Shown piece by piece: positions 1-8,187 of a DNA stretch of 64,000 bases. Under the pieces are notes generated by a model. It was given only the letters and a program-made list of their open reading frames with translations, did not search any database and was not told the DNA's origin. The translations under genes and the position numbers were made by a program. The stretch covers positions 62,001 to 126,000 of the forward strand of contig NZ_JAHCMU010000017.1 in assembly GCF_018449435.1 (NCBI RefSeq), in the 5' to 3' direction. This stretch comes from Flagellimonas sp. 389. GTDB taxonomy: Bacteria; Bacteroidota; Bacteroidia; Flavobacteriales; Flavobacteriaceae. Within the stretch, counting starts at the first letter, position 1. The number at the start of each line of letters is the position of its first letter.

Positions 1-97
1 GCCGCGAATTTTCAACTTAAAAACTTAGAGCTTATATTTTAGAGGGCTAGGATTCAGGAAAATTGCAAAATCCATCTGCCATCGACCAAAAAAAGAT

Positions 98-508
98 ATG
101 GAAAACAAATACGATATTCAGAAAACGGAAGCTGAATGGAAAGAGGAGCTCTCTCCCGAAGAGTTTTATGTACTGAGGCAAAAAGGTACAGAGCGACCAA
201 ATACTGGAGCATACAATCTCCATTTTGAAAATGGCAATTATCATTGTAAAGCTTGCAATGCAAAACTCTTTGAAAGCGAGCACAAGTTCGAAAGCGGCTG
301 TGGATGGCCTTCTTTTGATAAAGCTGTAGAAGGAGCAATCGAATATATTAGGGATACCAGCCATGGTATGCTAAGGACCGAAACCGTCTGTGCAAACTGT
401 GGAAGCCATTTAGGCCATGTTTTTAATGACGGCCCCAAAGAAACAACGGGACAGCGTTACTGTATTAACTCGGTTAGTATTGGTTTTGATGCCAAGGAAC
501 AGGAATGA
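98..508 (+). CDS. msrB: Peptide-methionine (R)-S-oxide reductase MsrB
   Basis: This enzyme reduces the R epimer of methionine sulfoxide in oxidised proteins. The 136-residue protein is a complete stand-alone MsrB domain. Visible features are two CxxC zinc-binding pairs (Cys50/Cys53 and Cys98/Cys101), the GCGWPSF motif at 67-73 and the catalytic cysteine in RYCINS (Cys122). There is no signal peptide, so it should act in the cytoplasm. Its stop overlaps the start of the DinB-like gene by 4 bases (ATGA), so the two are probably co-translated. The pairing suggests a small stress-repair unit, but that is inference. Confidence 0.96.
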   Translation: MENKYDIQKTEAEWKEELSPEEFYVLRQKGTERPNTGAYNLHFENGNYHCKACNAKLFESEHKFESGCGWPSFDKAVEGAIEYIRDTSHGMLRTETVCANCGSHLGHVFNDGPKETTGQRYCINSVSIGFDAKEQE

Positions 509-1041
509 CGTTTGAAGAAAACTATTTAAAAAATGTTCTCTTTGAGTTTCATCGATATAAAACATTGGGAGACAAAACCTTTGCACAACTTTCCAATGAT
601 GAAATCCATTGGGTACACGGCCCTAACGACAATTCCATTTCTATCATCGTAAAGCATATGGTTGGCAATATGTTGAGCCGCTGGACCAATTTCTTGACCG
701 AGGATGGCGAAAAAACTTGGCGAAATCGAGATACGGAATTTGTCGAAGCCTATGATTCAAAAAAAACAATGATCATTGCTTGGGAAAAAGGGTGGAATTG
801 CCTTTTTGAAGCAATCGCCAGTATCGATGCATCTAATTTCAACACAAAGATTAAAATCCGCAATGAAGAACATACTGTTGTTGAGGCCATCAATCGGCAG
901 TTGGCACATTATTCCTATCATGTGGGCCAGCTTGTTTTTGTTGGAAGGATGATTAAAGGTTCGGAATGGATTTCACTTTCAATCCCCAAAGGAAGCTCTG
1001 GGGGTTTCAACAAAAAAATGTTTGGACAAGACATTTCTTAA
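505..1041 (+). CDS. DinB-like / DUF1572 family protein
   Basis: A 178-residue protein of the DinB/YfiT-like four-helix-bundle superfamily, closest in pattern to DUF1572. The typical three-histidine metal site is visible: His51 in VKHMVGN, and His135 and His139 in AHYSYHVGQ. Members of this superfamily include metal-dependent thiol transferases, for example with bacillithiol. A bshC gene lies elsewhere in this window, so a bacillithiol-linked role is possible but unproven. It overlaps msrB by 4 bases. The substrate is unknown. Confidence 0.85.
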   Translation: MTFEENYLKNVLFEFHRYKTLGDKTFAQLSNDEIHWVHGPNDNSISIIVKHMVGNMLSRWTNFLTEDGEKTWRNRDTEFVEAYDSKKTMIIAWEKGWNCLFEAIASIDASNFNTKIKIRNEEHTVVEAINRQLAHYSYHVGQLVFVGRMIKGSEWISLSIPKGSSGGFNKKMFGQDIS

Positions 1042-1075
1042 ATCAAGGCCGAAGATAATTCAATGGATTTAACAC

Positions 1076-1107
1076 TTGGTTTTTGGTGTCTTAATTGCGT
1101 ACTTTTG
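1076..1107 (+). promoter_or_regulatory. Bacteroidota-type promoter for lpdA
   Basis: TACTTTTG at 1100-1107 matches the Bacteroidota -7 consensus TAnnTTTG exactly. A TTG at 1076-1078 lies 21 bases upstream, within the usual range for the -33 element. The lpdA start is 33 bases downstream of the -7 box. Read by eye, with no transcript evidence. Confidence 0.55.
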
Positions 1108-1140
1108 CACTTCATTTTTAATAATTAAAATCAAAAACGA

Positions 1141-2532
1141 ATGAGCAATTTCGATGTAATTGTTTTGGGTAGTGGTCCTGGTGGATATGTAACTGCAATA
1201 CGAGCTTCTCAGCTTGGATTCAAAACAGCTATTGTAGAAAAAGAAAGTTTAGGTGGCGTATGTCTTAATTGGGGCTGTATCCCTACTAAAGCACTATTGA
1301 AATCCGCTCAGGTTTTTGAATACTTGAAGCATGCCAAAGATTACGGCCTAAATGCCGAAAACGTAGAACACGATTTTGATGCCGTTGTTAAAAGAAGCCG
1401 TGGTGTAGCCGATGGCATGAGCAAAGGTGTTCAGTTTTTGATGAAGAAAAATAAGATTGAAGTTTTAAACGGCTTTGGAAAAATACAACCGGGAAAAAAA
1501 GTAGTGGTCAAAGGCGAGCATGGTGACCCTGCCGAGTATTCCGCCGACCATATTATCATTGCTACCGGAGCACGAAGCCGTGAACTACCAAGCCTGCCAC
1601 AGGACGGAAAAAAGGTAATAGGCTATCGTGAGGCCATGACCTTGGAAAAACAACCGAAGAAAATGATCGTTGTTGGTAGTGGTGCCATCGGAATCGAATT
1701 TGCTTATTTCTACAATTCGATGGGCACGGAAGTTACCGTTGTAGAATATCTGCCCAATATCGTTCCCGTAGAAGACGAAGATATCTCCAAACAACTGGAA
1801 CGTAGTTTCAAAAAAACAGGCGTTAAAATAAAAACCTCTGCAGAGGTCACTAAGGTAGACACTTCGGGAGAAGGTGTAAAAGCTACCGTAAAAACTTCGA
1901 AGGGCGAAGAAGTACTGGAAGCTGACATTGTATTATCTGCAGTAGGTATAAAAACCAATATCGAGAACATTGGATTGGAAGATGTAGGGATAGCGGTGGA
2001 CAGAGACAAAATATTGGTCAACGATTACTACCAGACCAACATTCCGGGATATTATGCCATTGGAGATGTTACCCAAGGCCAAGCTTTGGCGCACGTTGCA
2101 TCTGCAGAAGGCATTCTTTGTGTGGAAAAAATCGCAGGAATGCACGTAGAAGCGTTAGATTATGGAAACATTCCTGGATGTACCTACTGTATGCCAGAAG
2201 TTGCTTCTGTAGGACTTACTGAAAAACAAGCCAAAGAACAAGGGTACGATATTAAAGTGGGTAAATTTCCATTTTCTGCAAGTGGAAAAGCAAAAGCCTC
2301 TGGAACTTCAGATGGATTTGTAAAAGTAATTTTCGATGCCAAGTATGGAGAATGGTTAGGCTGCCATATGATCGGTGCCGGTGTAACCGATATGATTGCA
2401 GAAGCTGTTGTTGCCAGAAAATTGGAAACTACGGGACATGAAGTTTTAAAGGCAGTACATCCACATCCTACCATGAGCGAAGCCGTTATGGAAGCTGTTG
2501 CAGATGCATATGACGAGGTAATCCACCTATAG
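1141..2532 (+). CDS. lpdA: Dihydrolipoyl dehydrogenase (E3)
   Basis: Flavoprotein subunit E3 of 2-oxoacid dehydrogenase complexes; it reoxidises dihydrolipoamide with NAD+. The 463-residue length is typical. In order are the FAD Rossmann motif GSGPGG near residue 10, the redox-active disulfide Cys41/Cys46 in GGVCLNWGCIPTK, the NAD-binding motif GSGAIGIEF near 180, and the C-terminal HPHPTMSE motif carrying the active-site His/Glu of the dimer partner. No E1 or E2 gene is adjacent, so it probably serves several complexes. A clear promoter precedes it. Confidence 0.97.
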   Translation: MSNFDVIVLGSGPGGYVTAIRASQLGFKTAIVEKESLGGVCLNWGCIPTKALLKSAQVFEYLKHAKDYGLNAENVEHDFDAVVKRSRGVADGMSKGVQFLMKKNKIEVLNGFGKIQPGKKVVVKGEHGDPAEYSADHIIIATGARSRELPSLPQDGKKVIGYREAMTLEKQPKKMIVVGSGAIGIEFAYFYNSMGTEVTVVEYLPNIVPVEDEDISKQLERSFKKTGVKIKTSAEVTKVDTSGEGVKATVKTSKGEEVLEADIVLSAVGIKTNIENIGLEDVGIAVDRDKILVNDYYQTNIPGYYAIGDVTQGQALAHVASAEGILCVEKIAGMHVEALDYGNIPGCTYCMPEVASVGLTEKQAKEQGYDIKVGKFPFSASGKAKASGTSDGFVKVIFDAKYGEWLGCHMIGAGVTDMIAEAVVARKLETTGHEVLKAVHPHPTMSEAVMEAVADAYDEVIHL

Positions 2533-2540
2533 TTTAGACC

Positions 2541-2822
2541 ATGCTCAAAGCTTTTAGGATTACAGCAATTTTAGAAGGAATCTCTTTCCTGCTCTTGTTT
2601 GGTTTGACCATGCCGCTAAAGTATTGGGCGGGAATGTTAGAACCCAATAAGGTGGTCGGTTATGCACATGGATTCCTTTTTATAGCCTATGTCGTTATCG
2701 CATTGGTTTTTTGTTGGGAACGAAAATGGGGAATCAGAAAATTCTCTATTTTGTTTGTGGCATCGTTATTACCTTTCGGCACATTTTATGCCGATAAAAA
2801 ATACCTTAAAAATCTAGGTTAA
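2541..2822 (+). CDS. DUF3817 family small membrane protein
   Basis: A 93-residue integral membrane protein with three hydrophobic helices (about 7-28, 42-62 and 68-84) and the GYAHGFLF motif typical of DUF3817. Its biochemical function is unknown. It begins 8 bases after lpdA and is probably co-transcribed. Its 3-prime end overlaps the convergent aroQ gene by 9 bases. Confidence 0.85.
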   Translation: MLKAFRITAILEGISFLLLFGLTMPLKYWAGMLEPNKVVGYAHGFLFIAYVVIALVFCWERKWGIRKFSILFVASLLPFGTFYADKKYLKNLG

Positions 2823-3230
2823 AAAACTCTGTATAGCAAGGTCATAACTCTGAAGGCCAAAACCTAAAACCACTCCTTTTGCTCCTGAAGATATGTAGGA
2901 AACATGTCTAAACTCCTCTCGCTTAAAGGTATTGGATATATGTACTTCCACAACTGGAGCTTCTATGGCCTTGACCGCATCCCCAATGCCAACAGAAGTA
3001 TGGGTATAAGAAGCGGCATTTAAGATGATACCATCATAAGAAAAACCTACCTCTTGAAGCTTATCAATCAACTCTCCTTCAATGTTGGATTGAAAATACT
3101 CAAGCTGTGTTGCTTTAAACTTGAATTGAAGTTTAGAGAAATAGTCTTCAAAAGTCGTATCACCATAGACTTCGGGTTCGCGTTTTCCCAATAGATTTAA
3201 ATTTGGGCCATTAATGATAATTAATTTCAT
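2814..3230 (-). CDS. aroQ: Type II 3-dehydroquinate dehydratase
   Basis: Third step of the shikimate pathway: dehydration of 3-dehydroquinate to 3-dehydroshikimate. The 138-residue protein shows the type II signature: NGPNLNLLGKREPEVYG with catalytic Arg17 and Tyr22, the LNAASYTHTS loop (Asn71) and the general-acid histidine in VEVHISN (His97). Active enzymes of this type form dodecamers. No other shikimate genes are adjacent. Confidence 0.96.
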   Translation of the reverse strand: MKLIIINGPNLNLLGKREPEVYGDTTFEDYFSKLQFKFKATQLEYFQSNIEGELIDKLQEVGFSYDGIILNAASYTHTSVGIGDAVKAIEAPVVEVHISNTFKREEFRHVSYISSGAKGVVLGFGLQSYDLAIQSFLT

Positions 3231-3268
3231 GCAGATAAATATAGGGGCATATTTTAATTCAAAAAAAT

Positions 3269-3302
3269 GAGGTCGCCCAAAAATTAATTTTTGGGCGACC
3301 TC
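3269..3302 (-). terminator. Perfect 34-bp palindrome, terminator of the 3328-3789 gene
   Basis: A perfect 17-bp inverted repeat with no spacer (3269-3285 against 3286-3302). It begins GAGGTCGCCC and has an A/T-rich centre that would open as the loop. On the reverse strand it follows the stop of the 3328-3789 gene and is followed by a run of seven T after CTCA, as expected for an intrinsic terminator. It also separates that gene from aroQ. Confidence 0.85.
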
Positions 3303-3327
3303 TTAGCTATATTATGTAAAAATCGGC

Positions 3328-3789
3328 TTAATTAAAAGCGAACTGTATCCCAAAGCCAAATGCTCCACCTTCGGTCTCTCCAGCGTCACTTAACGCAATG
3401 GCAGGTCTCCAATCAAAATTGAAAACCAGTGGCACGCCGTCTATTTTAAAGTCCAAACCAGCATGCGGCCGCAATGAAAATATATTATCAGAATTATCGA
3501 CAAGGATTATGCTGGGGCCAACACCTGCATACCATCTTAGGCCTGGTGCTCCAGCAAATTGCTTGTGGTAGGAATATAAGAAGGTGAAAATAGTTCCACC
3601 ATCCTCAAAACCTAAGTCGGCCTGACCTACATGATTACTGGAAAAAAAGTATTTGGCACTAGGACCAACAAAAGTCGCATTGTCGTATAAATCAATACCG
3701 AGCCCCACAGCACCTTTATAGCTGGTTTGTGCTTTTGTGTTCAACGAAAATAAAAGGGTTAAAGCAAAGACAAAAAATATTTTTTTCAT
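3328..3789 (-). CDS. Small outer-membrane beta-barrel-type protein
   Basis: A 153-residue secreted protein with a signal peptide (MKKIFFVFALTLLFSLNTKA, probable cleavage before Gln). The rest is alternating polar/apolar beta strands rich in Gly and aromatic residues, ending in phenylalanine-rich FGFGIQFAFN as outer-membrane barrels do. It is the first of four consecutive reverse-strand barrel-like genes (3328-5864). No enzymatic motif is visible and the exact function is unknown. Confidence 0.75.
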   Translation of the reverse strand: MKKIFFVFALTLLFSLNTKAQTSYKGAVGLGIDLYDNATFVGPSAKYFFSSNHVGQADLGFEDGGTIFTFLYSYHKQFAGAPGLRWYAGVGPSIILVDNSDNIFSLRPHAGLDFKIDGVPLVFNFDWRPAIALSDAGETEGGAFGFGIQFAFN

Positions 3790-3965
3790 GGTTTATAGAA
3801 TTTAAGATTTTAGGTTCAAACGCTAAAAATACAAAATGAGTATAGTTTTATTACTATAACTTCAATCATATGTTAAAATTGAGATATATCAACATGCAAA
3901 AGTTTATAGTTTGCTTAAGTAAGCAGTAATATGATTTTTATGCGCTGTGAATGTAGTATATCTTA

Positions 3966-4478
3966 TCAAAAAAGAAATAAAACACCAAGAGTGGCAATGG
4001 CAAAAGTTCCATTGTTGTCTACAGCCGTGTAGGATACATTAAGTTCTGTGTTACCTGTGATATTGTAGCCGACTATAGGCCTATAATAGAATCCGCCTTC
4101 ATTACCTTCGTTTATGCCAACTGCATAACCAACATCAGCACCAAACTTGAATTCAAACGTAGGGTAAATTCTAAACGATGTCGCCAAGGGGATAAACTGA
4201 TAATCTTCAAATTCGGCTTCAATTTCAATAATACCTTCAGAAATAGTTTCGGTATCACCAAATGCATTTACGAAGCCCGTGGCCAAACCTACATCTAATA
4301 ATTCCGAAACTCCCCAGTGGTAGGCCATATCAAAACCGATACTAAAAGAAGAGAAATCGGAGGCATCTCCAACAGGTATTCCCGCATTCATACCAGCTTT
4401 AAAACTGCTTCTATCTTGAGCATTGGCAATTAACAAGGTCATAAAAATAGCAATGTAAAATAAATATGTTCTTTTCAT
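3966..4478 (-). CDS. Outer-membrane beta-barrel family protein
   Basis: A 170-residue protein with a signal peptide ending IANAQ and a small-barrel pattern: repeated short amphipathic strands with Gly/Tyr turns and a terminal strand ending VLFLF. Its neighbours on both sides are similar reverse-strand barrel genes, but each has its own gap of more than 100 bases, so separate promoters are likely. The ligand and function cannot be told from sequence. Confidence 0.75.
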   Translation of the reverse strand: MKRTYLFYIAIFMTLLIANAQDRSSFKAGMNAGIPVGDASDFSSFSIGFDMAYHWGVSELLDVGLATGFVNAFGDTETISEGIIEIEAEFEDYQFIPLATSFRIYPTFEFKFGADVGYAVGINEGNEGGFYYRPIVGYNITGNTELNVSYTAVDNNGTFAIATLGVLFLF

Positions 4479-4605
4479 GGTCGATTAGTTTTGGAGATTT
4501 AAAAACGTAAACTATCCATGAATAGTATCATTTGTTTTCAAAATACTTGGCCTTAATAAACAAAAGCTAAGGCCAGTTAAGCTTTAATAACACCTTCCAG
4601 TCACA

Positions 4606-5178
4606 TCAAAACTTATAGCCAACGCCCAGTTGAAAGCCTTTTGTTTTATACTTTATTTCAAAATCCTCAAATGCTAAATCATCTTGAATAGCATTGGGCA
4701 ATTCAACATCGTAAATATTGGATAATCCAAAATTATACCTTGCATCAAAGAACAAGCCCATCGGCAAATCATATCCCAATCCAACATTTAACACAAAGTT
4801 GGTGGATTTAAGAACTTCCGTACCATTTTCTGCATCCACGAGTATCCCCAATTGCGGGCCAGCCATAATATTAAAGCCTTCGACTACATAGTACTTGAGC
4901 AAGAGAGGAACATTTACATAGGTTATGCCTGCATCCCTAGCACCCGCTATAGAAAATAATGCTTCAGGCTGTAAATGAAGTTTTTCCGAAAGCGTTACAT
5001 CCAAAAGAATACCTGCAAAAGGATTTGTGGCACCTTCCGACATAGCTCCCCCAAAATCCGAAACAAATTTTAAATTGGAAAAGTTTGCACCGGCCCTAAA
5101 ACCAAATTTGGTCTCTTGGGCATTGGAATCGAATAATAAGACTATAGTTAAAACAGTAAAAATGATTGTTTTTTTCAT
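4606..5178 (-). CDS. PorT-like outer-membrane beta-barrel protein
   Basis: A 190-residue protein with the clearest PorT / OMP_b-brl_2 pattern of the group: a signal peptide ending DSNAQ, then FGFRAGANFSNLKF, HLQPEALFS, YVNVPLLLKYY, GPQLGILV, DARYNFGL and a C-terminal FQLGVGYKF. Proteins of this family are eight-stranded outer-membrane barrels. The prototype PorT is needed for type IX secretion, but most paralogues have no assigned role and this one need not be functionally PorT. Confidence 0.85.
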   Translation of the reverse strand: MKKTIIFTVLTIVLLFDSNAQETKFGFRAGANFSNLKFVSDFGGAMSEGATNPFAGILLDVTLSEKLHLQPEALFSIAGARDAGITYVNVPLLLKYYVVEGFNIMAGPQLGILVDAENGTEVLKSTNFVLNVGLGYDLPMGLFFDARYNFGLSNIYDVELPNAIQDDLAFEDFEIKYKTKGFQLGVGYKF

Positions 5179-5348
5179 AAGTTAATATCTTTAGATTGTG
5201 TGTTGGAAATTATAATACTATCGCGAAGCTTTCATTACGGATTTTATAAGTCTAGCTGCTAATCAATTGTGTATGGGGAACAAAAACCAAGTCTTTATAC
5301 AACGCCTTAGCCCTTTGATCATGTTGCCCGGTTTCCATTGGAGCTGTG

Positions 5349-5864
5349 TCACCAAAACTTATACCCCAACCCAATGGTCAAATAATTGAACCTTACTTTT
5401 ACGTTGTCGTTTCCAGTAAAGGAGTTGTTCAATTGAAAAGAATATCGCGCCTGTGCGAAAAACAAATCTGTAATATCCAGACCCAAACCTCCCGCCAAGC
5501 CAAATTCTACACCAGTAAAATCATCGGGTATATCTTCCAAGGAAAAGGCTATCTGGGGCCCTGTTTGTAGATACAAAATGTCGGTCATGTAGAATTTACC
5601 CATAATGGGCACCACAATTGCCTGTACATCTTCTACGGCAGAGTATAACAGCTCGGGCTGAATTGCAAAATTATTGTTGACACTGAAGTTGGCAAAGGCC
5701 CCAGCATAAATCCCGGATTCCGAATCTGATATGGTAATATTACCTTCCTTAACTGTTTGTCTGACATTTGCAAAACCACCAGTTAGTCCAAAATTGATGT
5801 CTTGAGCCACTCCGGTTAAAGCTGTTCCTGTTAAAGCAAAAATCAATACTATTCTTTTCAACAT
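5349..5864 (-). CDS. PorT-like outer-membrane beta-barrel protein
   Basis: A 171-residue protein with a signal peptide ending GVAQ. The barrel motifs match the neighbouring PorT-like gene: FGLTGGFANVRQ near the N terminus, FAIQPELLYS, a VVPIMGKFYM strand, LQTGPQIAFS, AQARYSFQL and a terminal strand LTIGLGYKFW. The shared order of motifs suggests the two arose by duplication. It is the most upstream gene of the reverse-strand barrel cluster and is divergent from xerD. Confidence 0.82.
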   Translation of the reverse strand: MLKRIVLIFALTGTALTGVAQDINFGLTGGFANVRQTVKEGNITISDSESGIYAGAFANFSVNNNFAIQPELLYSAVEDVQAIVVPIMGKFYMTDILYLQTGPQIAFSLEDIPDDFTGVEFGLAGGLGLDITDLFFAQARYSFQLNNSFTGNDNVKVRFNYLTIGLGYKFW

Positions 5865-6007
5865 TTTTTAAGATTTTAGTTACTTAAGCGAAAGTAGCAA
5901 TGTCAAGAAGTTGTGGCTGTCCCATTTGACCAATGGCAGCTTTCAATTGATGGATTCCATATTGTACCTAAAATTTTAGTGAAAAAATTAACGGCTATCT
6001 TTAACCA

Positions 6008-6910
6008 ATGAACTGGCAACAAGCGTTACAGGATTACCAAAATTACCTAAAGATAGAGCGGGGACTTTCAGAAAATACAATTTCCAGCTATGTTTTGGAT
6101 CTGCAAAAGTTGACGAACTATTTAAATGCTTACGAGATTGACCAAACACCTATTCAGATAAGCCAGGAAACCGTTCAAAAATTTATCTATGATATTGCCA
6201 AAACCATAAACCCGCGTTCCCAGGCACGAATCATTTCTGGATTAAAGGGTTTTTTTGGTTATTTGATTTTTGAAGATTATCGAACCGATAACCCCATGGA
6301 TTTAATAGAGCCGCCTAAAATTGGGAGAAAACTACCCGATACGCTGGCTTTAGAGGAAATCAACAAATTAATCGCGGCAATTAATTTATCCAAACCAGAA
6401 GGGGAACGCAATCGAGCCATTTTAGAGACTTTGTACGGCTGTGGTCTTAGGGTATCCGAACTAGTCAATCTTAAACTATCTGATCTTTATTTTGATGAAG
6501 ATTTTATAAAAGTTACTGGAAAAGGGAATAAACAAAGATTTGTGCCCATTAGCGCGATAAACAAAAAATATATCAATATTTACACGAATGAAATTAGAAA
6601 CCATTCGAACATCCAAAAGGAACATGAGGATTTCCTTTTTTTAAACCGAAGAGGTAAACAACTTACAAGGGCCATGATATTTACGATCATAAAACGATTG
6701 GCGAAAGAAATCGGTCTTGAAAAGAATATAAGCCCGCATACGTTCAGACACTCCTTTGCTACGCATCTTTTGGAAAACGGCGCAGATTTACGGGCAATTC
6801 AGCAAATGCTTGGGCATGAAAGTATAACCACTACAGAAATTTATGTGCATGTCAACAGAACCCATTTGGTGAATGTCTTAAATGAGTTTCATCCCAGAAA
6901 AATGAAATAG
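6008..6910 (+). CDS. xerD: Tyrosine recombinase XerD
   Basis: Site-specific recombinase that resolves chromosome dimers at dif together with XerC. The 300-residue protein has the N-terminal SAM-like core-binding domain (about 5-95) and the catalytic domain with all active-site residues visible: Arg148 in GLRVSEL, Lys172 in GKGNKQR, His244 and Arg247 in HTFRH, His270 in LGHE and the nucleophile Tyr279 in EIYVHV. No att sites, excisionase or phage genes are nearby, so this is the housekeeping recombinase and not a mobile-element integrase. It ends directly against the convergent next gene. Confidence 0.93.
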   Translation: MNWQQALQDYQNYLKIERGLSENTISSYVLDLQKLTNYLNAYEIDQTPIQISQETVQKFIYDIAKTINPRSQARIISGLKGFFGYLIFEDYRTDNPMDLIEPPKIGRKLPDTLALEEINKLIAAINLSKPEGERNRAILETLYGCGLRVSELVNLKLSDLYFDEDFIKVTGKGNKQRFVPISAINKKYINIYTNEIRNHSNIQKEHEDFLFLNRRGKQLTRAMIFTIIKRLAKEIGLEKNISPHTFRHSFATHLLENGADLRAIQQMLGHESITTTEIYVHVNRTHLVNVLNEFHPRKMK

Positions 6911-7417
6911 CTAAAACTTAAACTTTGAATTGAGTCTAAAACTAGAAGAGGGCTTATCCAATCCAAGGGGACTAAAACCTGGGTTATTAATTGGATTTTG
7001 TATCATCGCCTCCAATGAAAGGCCCGGCTTAACATCGTAACCCATTCCGTAAAAAATGCTTTGTAAAGGTCTGTTGTTTGGAGTACCTATGTTTTGATTT
7101 CGTAAATCCCACTCTTGTTCATAGCCACCAATCAAAAATGCATTTTTATTCAAATATTGTTTTACTTGCAAGCGTATTTGAAATCTTTCGGCTATCATAT
7201 TTCTATAATGATTTCCAAAAACACCTATTTCAGTAGTATTGGTCAATAGATATCGTAACGAAAATGAGGCGTAGCGAGAACCATCATTAAAATCCGGGTA
7301 GCTAAAGCCGTCAACTAGCAATTTAGGTTTTTCCTCTAAACTATACTGGTTTAGCACTTGAGCGTTCAGAAAAAAATGAGGCGCAAAAAAAACTAAAAAA
7401 CCTATAATCTTTATCAC
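6911..7417 (-). CDS. Secreted protein, probable outer-membrane barrel, unknown function
   Basis: A 168-residue protein with a signal peptide ending FFLNAQ and a mature part of alternating strands (YASFSLRYLL, TEIGVFGNHY, FQIRLQVKQYL, FLIGGYEQEW, QSIFYGMGYDV, LSLEAMIQNP) ending in FRLNSKFKF. This suggests a small outer-membrane barrel, different from the PorT-like pair. It is convergent with xerD, with no gap. I do not recognise the family. Confidence 0.65.
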   Translation of the reverse strand: MIKIIGFLVFFAPHFFLNAQVLNQYSLEEKPKLLVDGFSYPDFNDGSRYASFSLRYLLTNTTEIGVFGNHYRNMIAERFQIRLQVKQYLNKNAFLIGGYEQEWDLRNQNIGTPNNRPLQSIFYGMGYDVKPGLSLEAMIQNPINNPGFSPLGLDKPSSSFRLNSKFKF

Positions 7418-7586
7418 TTCAAAACTGTTTGGCTTCGAACTCTAAATTAATTCAAAAAAACCTTTGCTTATGTAATTGTGCAAATTTTAACCTTCTTAGC
7501 GGGAATGTTATTAATTTGCGATGAGATTGCAAGAGACCTTTTTATCTTTTACTTTTAAAAGTATATTCAAGTATCACAACACATTA

Positions 7587-8150
7587 ATGGGCAAAAAAAA
7601 TAAATCAACCAAAAATCGCTGGTCAACCGATAGAATCATTAGTTCTTCTGCATTTTTTATCAGTGTCGTTTCTTTAATAGCACTACTTTATCAATCCTAT
7701 CTGGCAAGAGAGGAAAACAAACTCATTCAGAAACAGCAAAGTGCCACTGTAATGCCTTATCTCACCCAGTGGTTCGATGATTCTGAAGGTAACCATAAAA
7801 TGGTTGTAGGCAATGATGGTGTTGGTCCAGCGTTTGTGAAAGCGTTCAATATTACCATAAATGAAAACCAGAATTTCAACAATACAGATGATTTGTTACA
7901 AGAATTGACCAAAACGAACAAGTTTTTGGACACTGTCAACTATTTGTACAGCACCCTTACCATTGGCACTTTGATTCCTGCAAACGAAACAGTTGAGATT
8001 ATCTCTTTTGATAATTCTGAAGAGTTTAAGACCTTTCGTACTATATTATATCGCAATAAATTCGATTTCGAAATTACCTATGAAGACGTATATGGCACAC
8101 AATGGACATTGAATTACGATGAGGATGTGCCAAAAAGGATAACGGAATAA
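7587..8150 (+). CDS. Single-pass membrane protein of unknown function
   Basis: The reading frame opens at 7521, but the ATG at 7587 (MGKKNKST) gives a more natural start: a basic, lysine-rich cytoplasmic tail followed by one membrane helix (about SAFFISVVSLIALLYQSYLA), a short charged helix (REENKLIQKQQ) and a soluble domain of about 130 residues with beta-rich character. The starting stretch from 7521 is hydrophobic and aromatic without homology I recognise. Topology suggests an inner-membrane anchor. No function can be assigned. Confidence 0.6.
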   Translation: MGKKNKSTKNRWSTDRIISSSAFFISVVSLIALLYQSYLAREENKLIQKQQSATVMPYLTQWFDDSEGNHKMVVGNDGVGPAFVKAFNITINENQNFNNTDDLLQELTKTNKFLDTVNYLYSTLTIGTLIPANETVEIISFDNSEEFKTFRTILYRNKFDFEITYEDVYGTQWTLNYDEDVPKRITE

Positions 8151-8187
8151 CTACTGCGATCAAATCAGTATTTAATACATTTTTTTA

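Noticed and set aside
1..42. Possible 3-prime end of an upstream gene (frame reading [13 protein letters not shown] and a stop)
   Set aside because: Only 13 codons are visible, and other frames also close quickly. It may be real but cannot be supported.
6008..6910. Tyrosine recombinase as a sign of an integrative element
   Set aside because: The sequence fits housekeeping XerD, and there are no att-like repeats, tRNA or mobility genes nearby.
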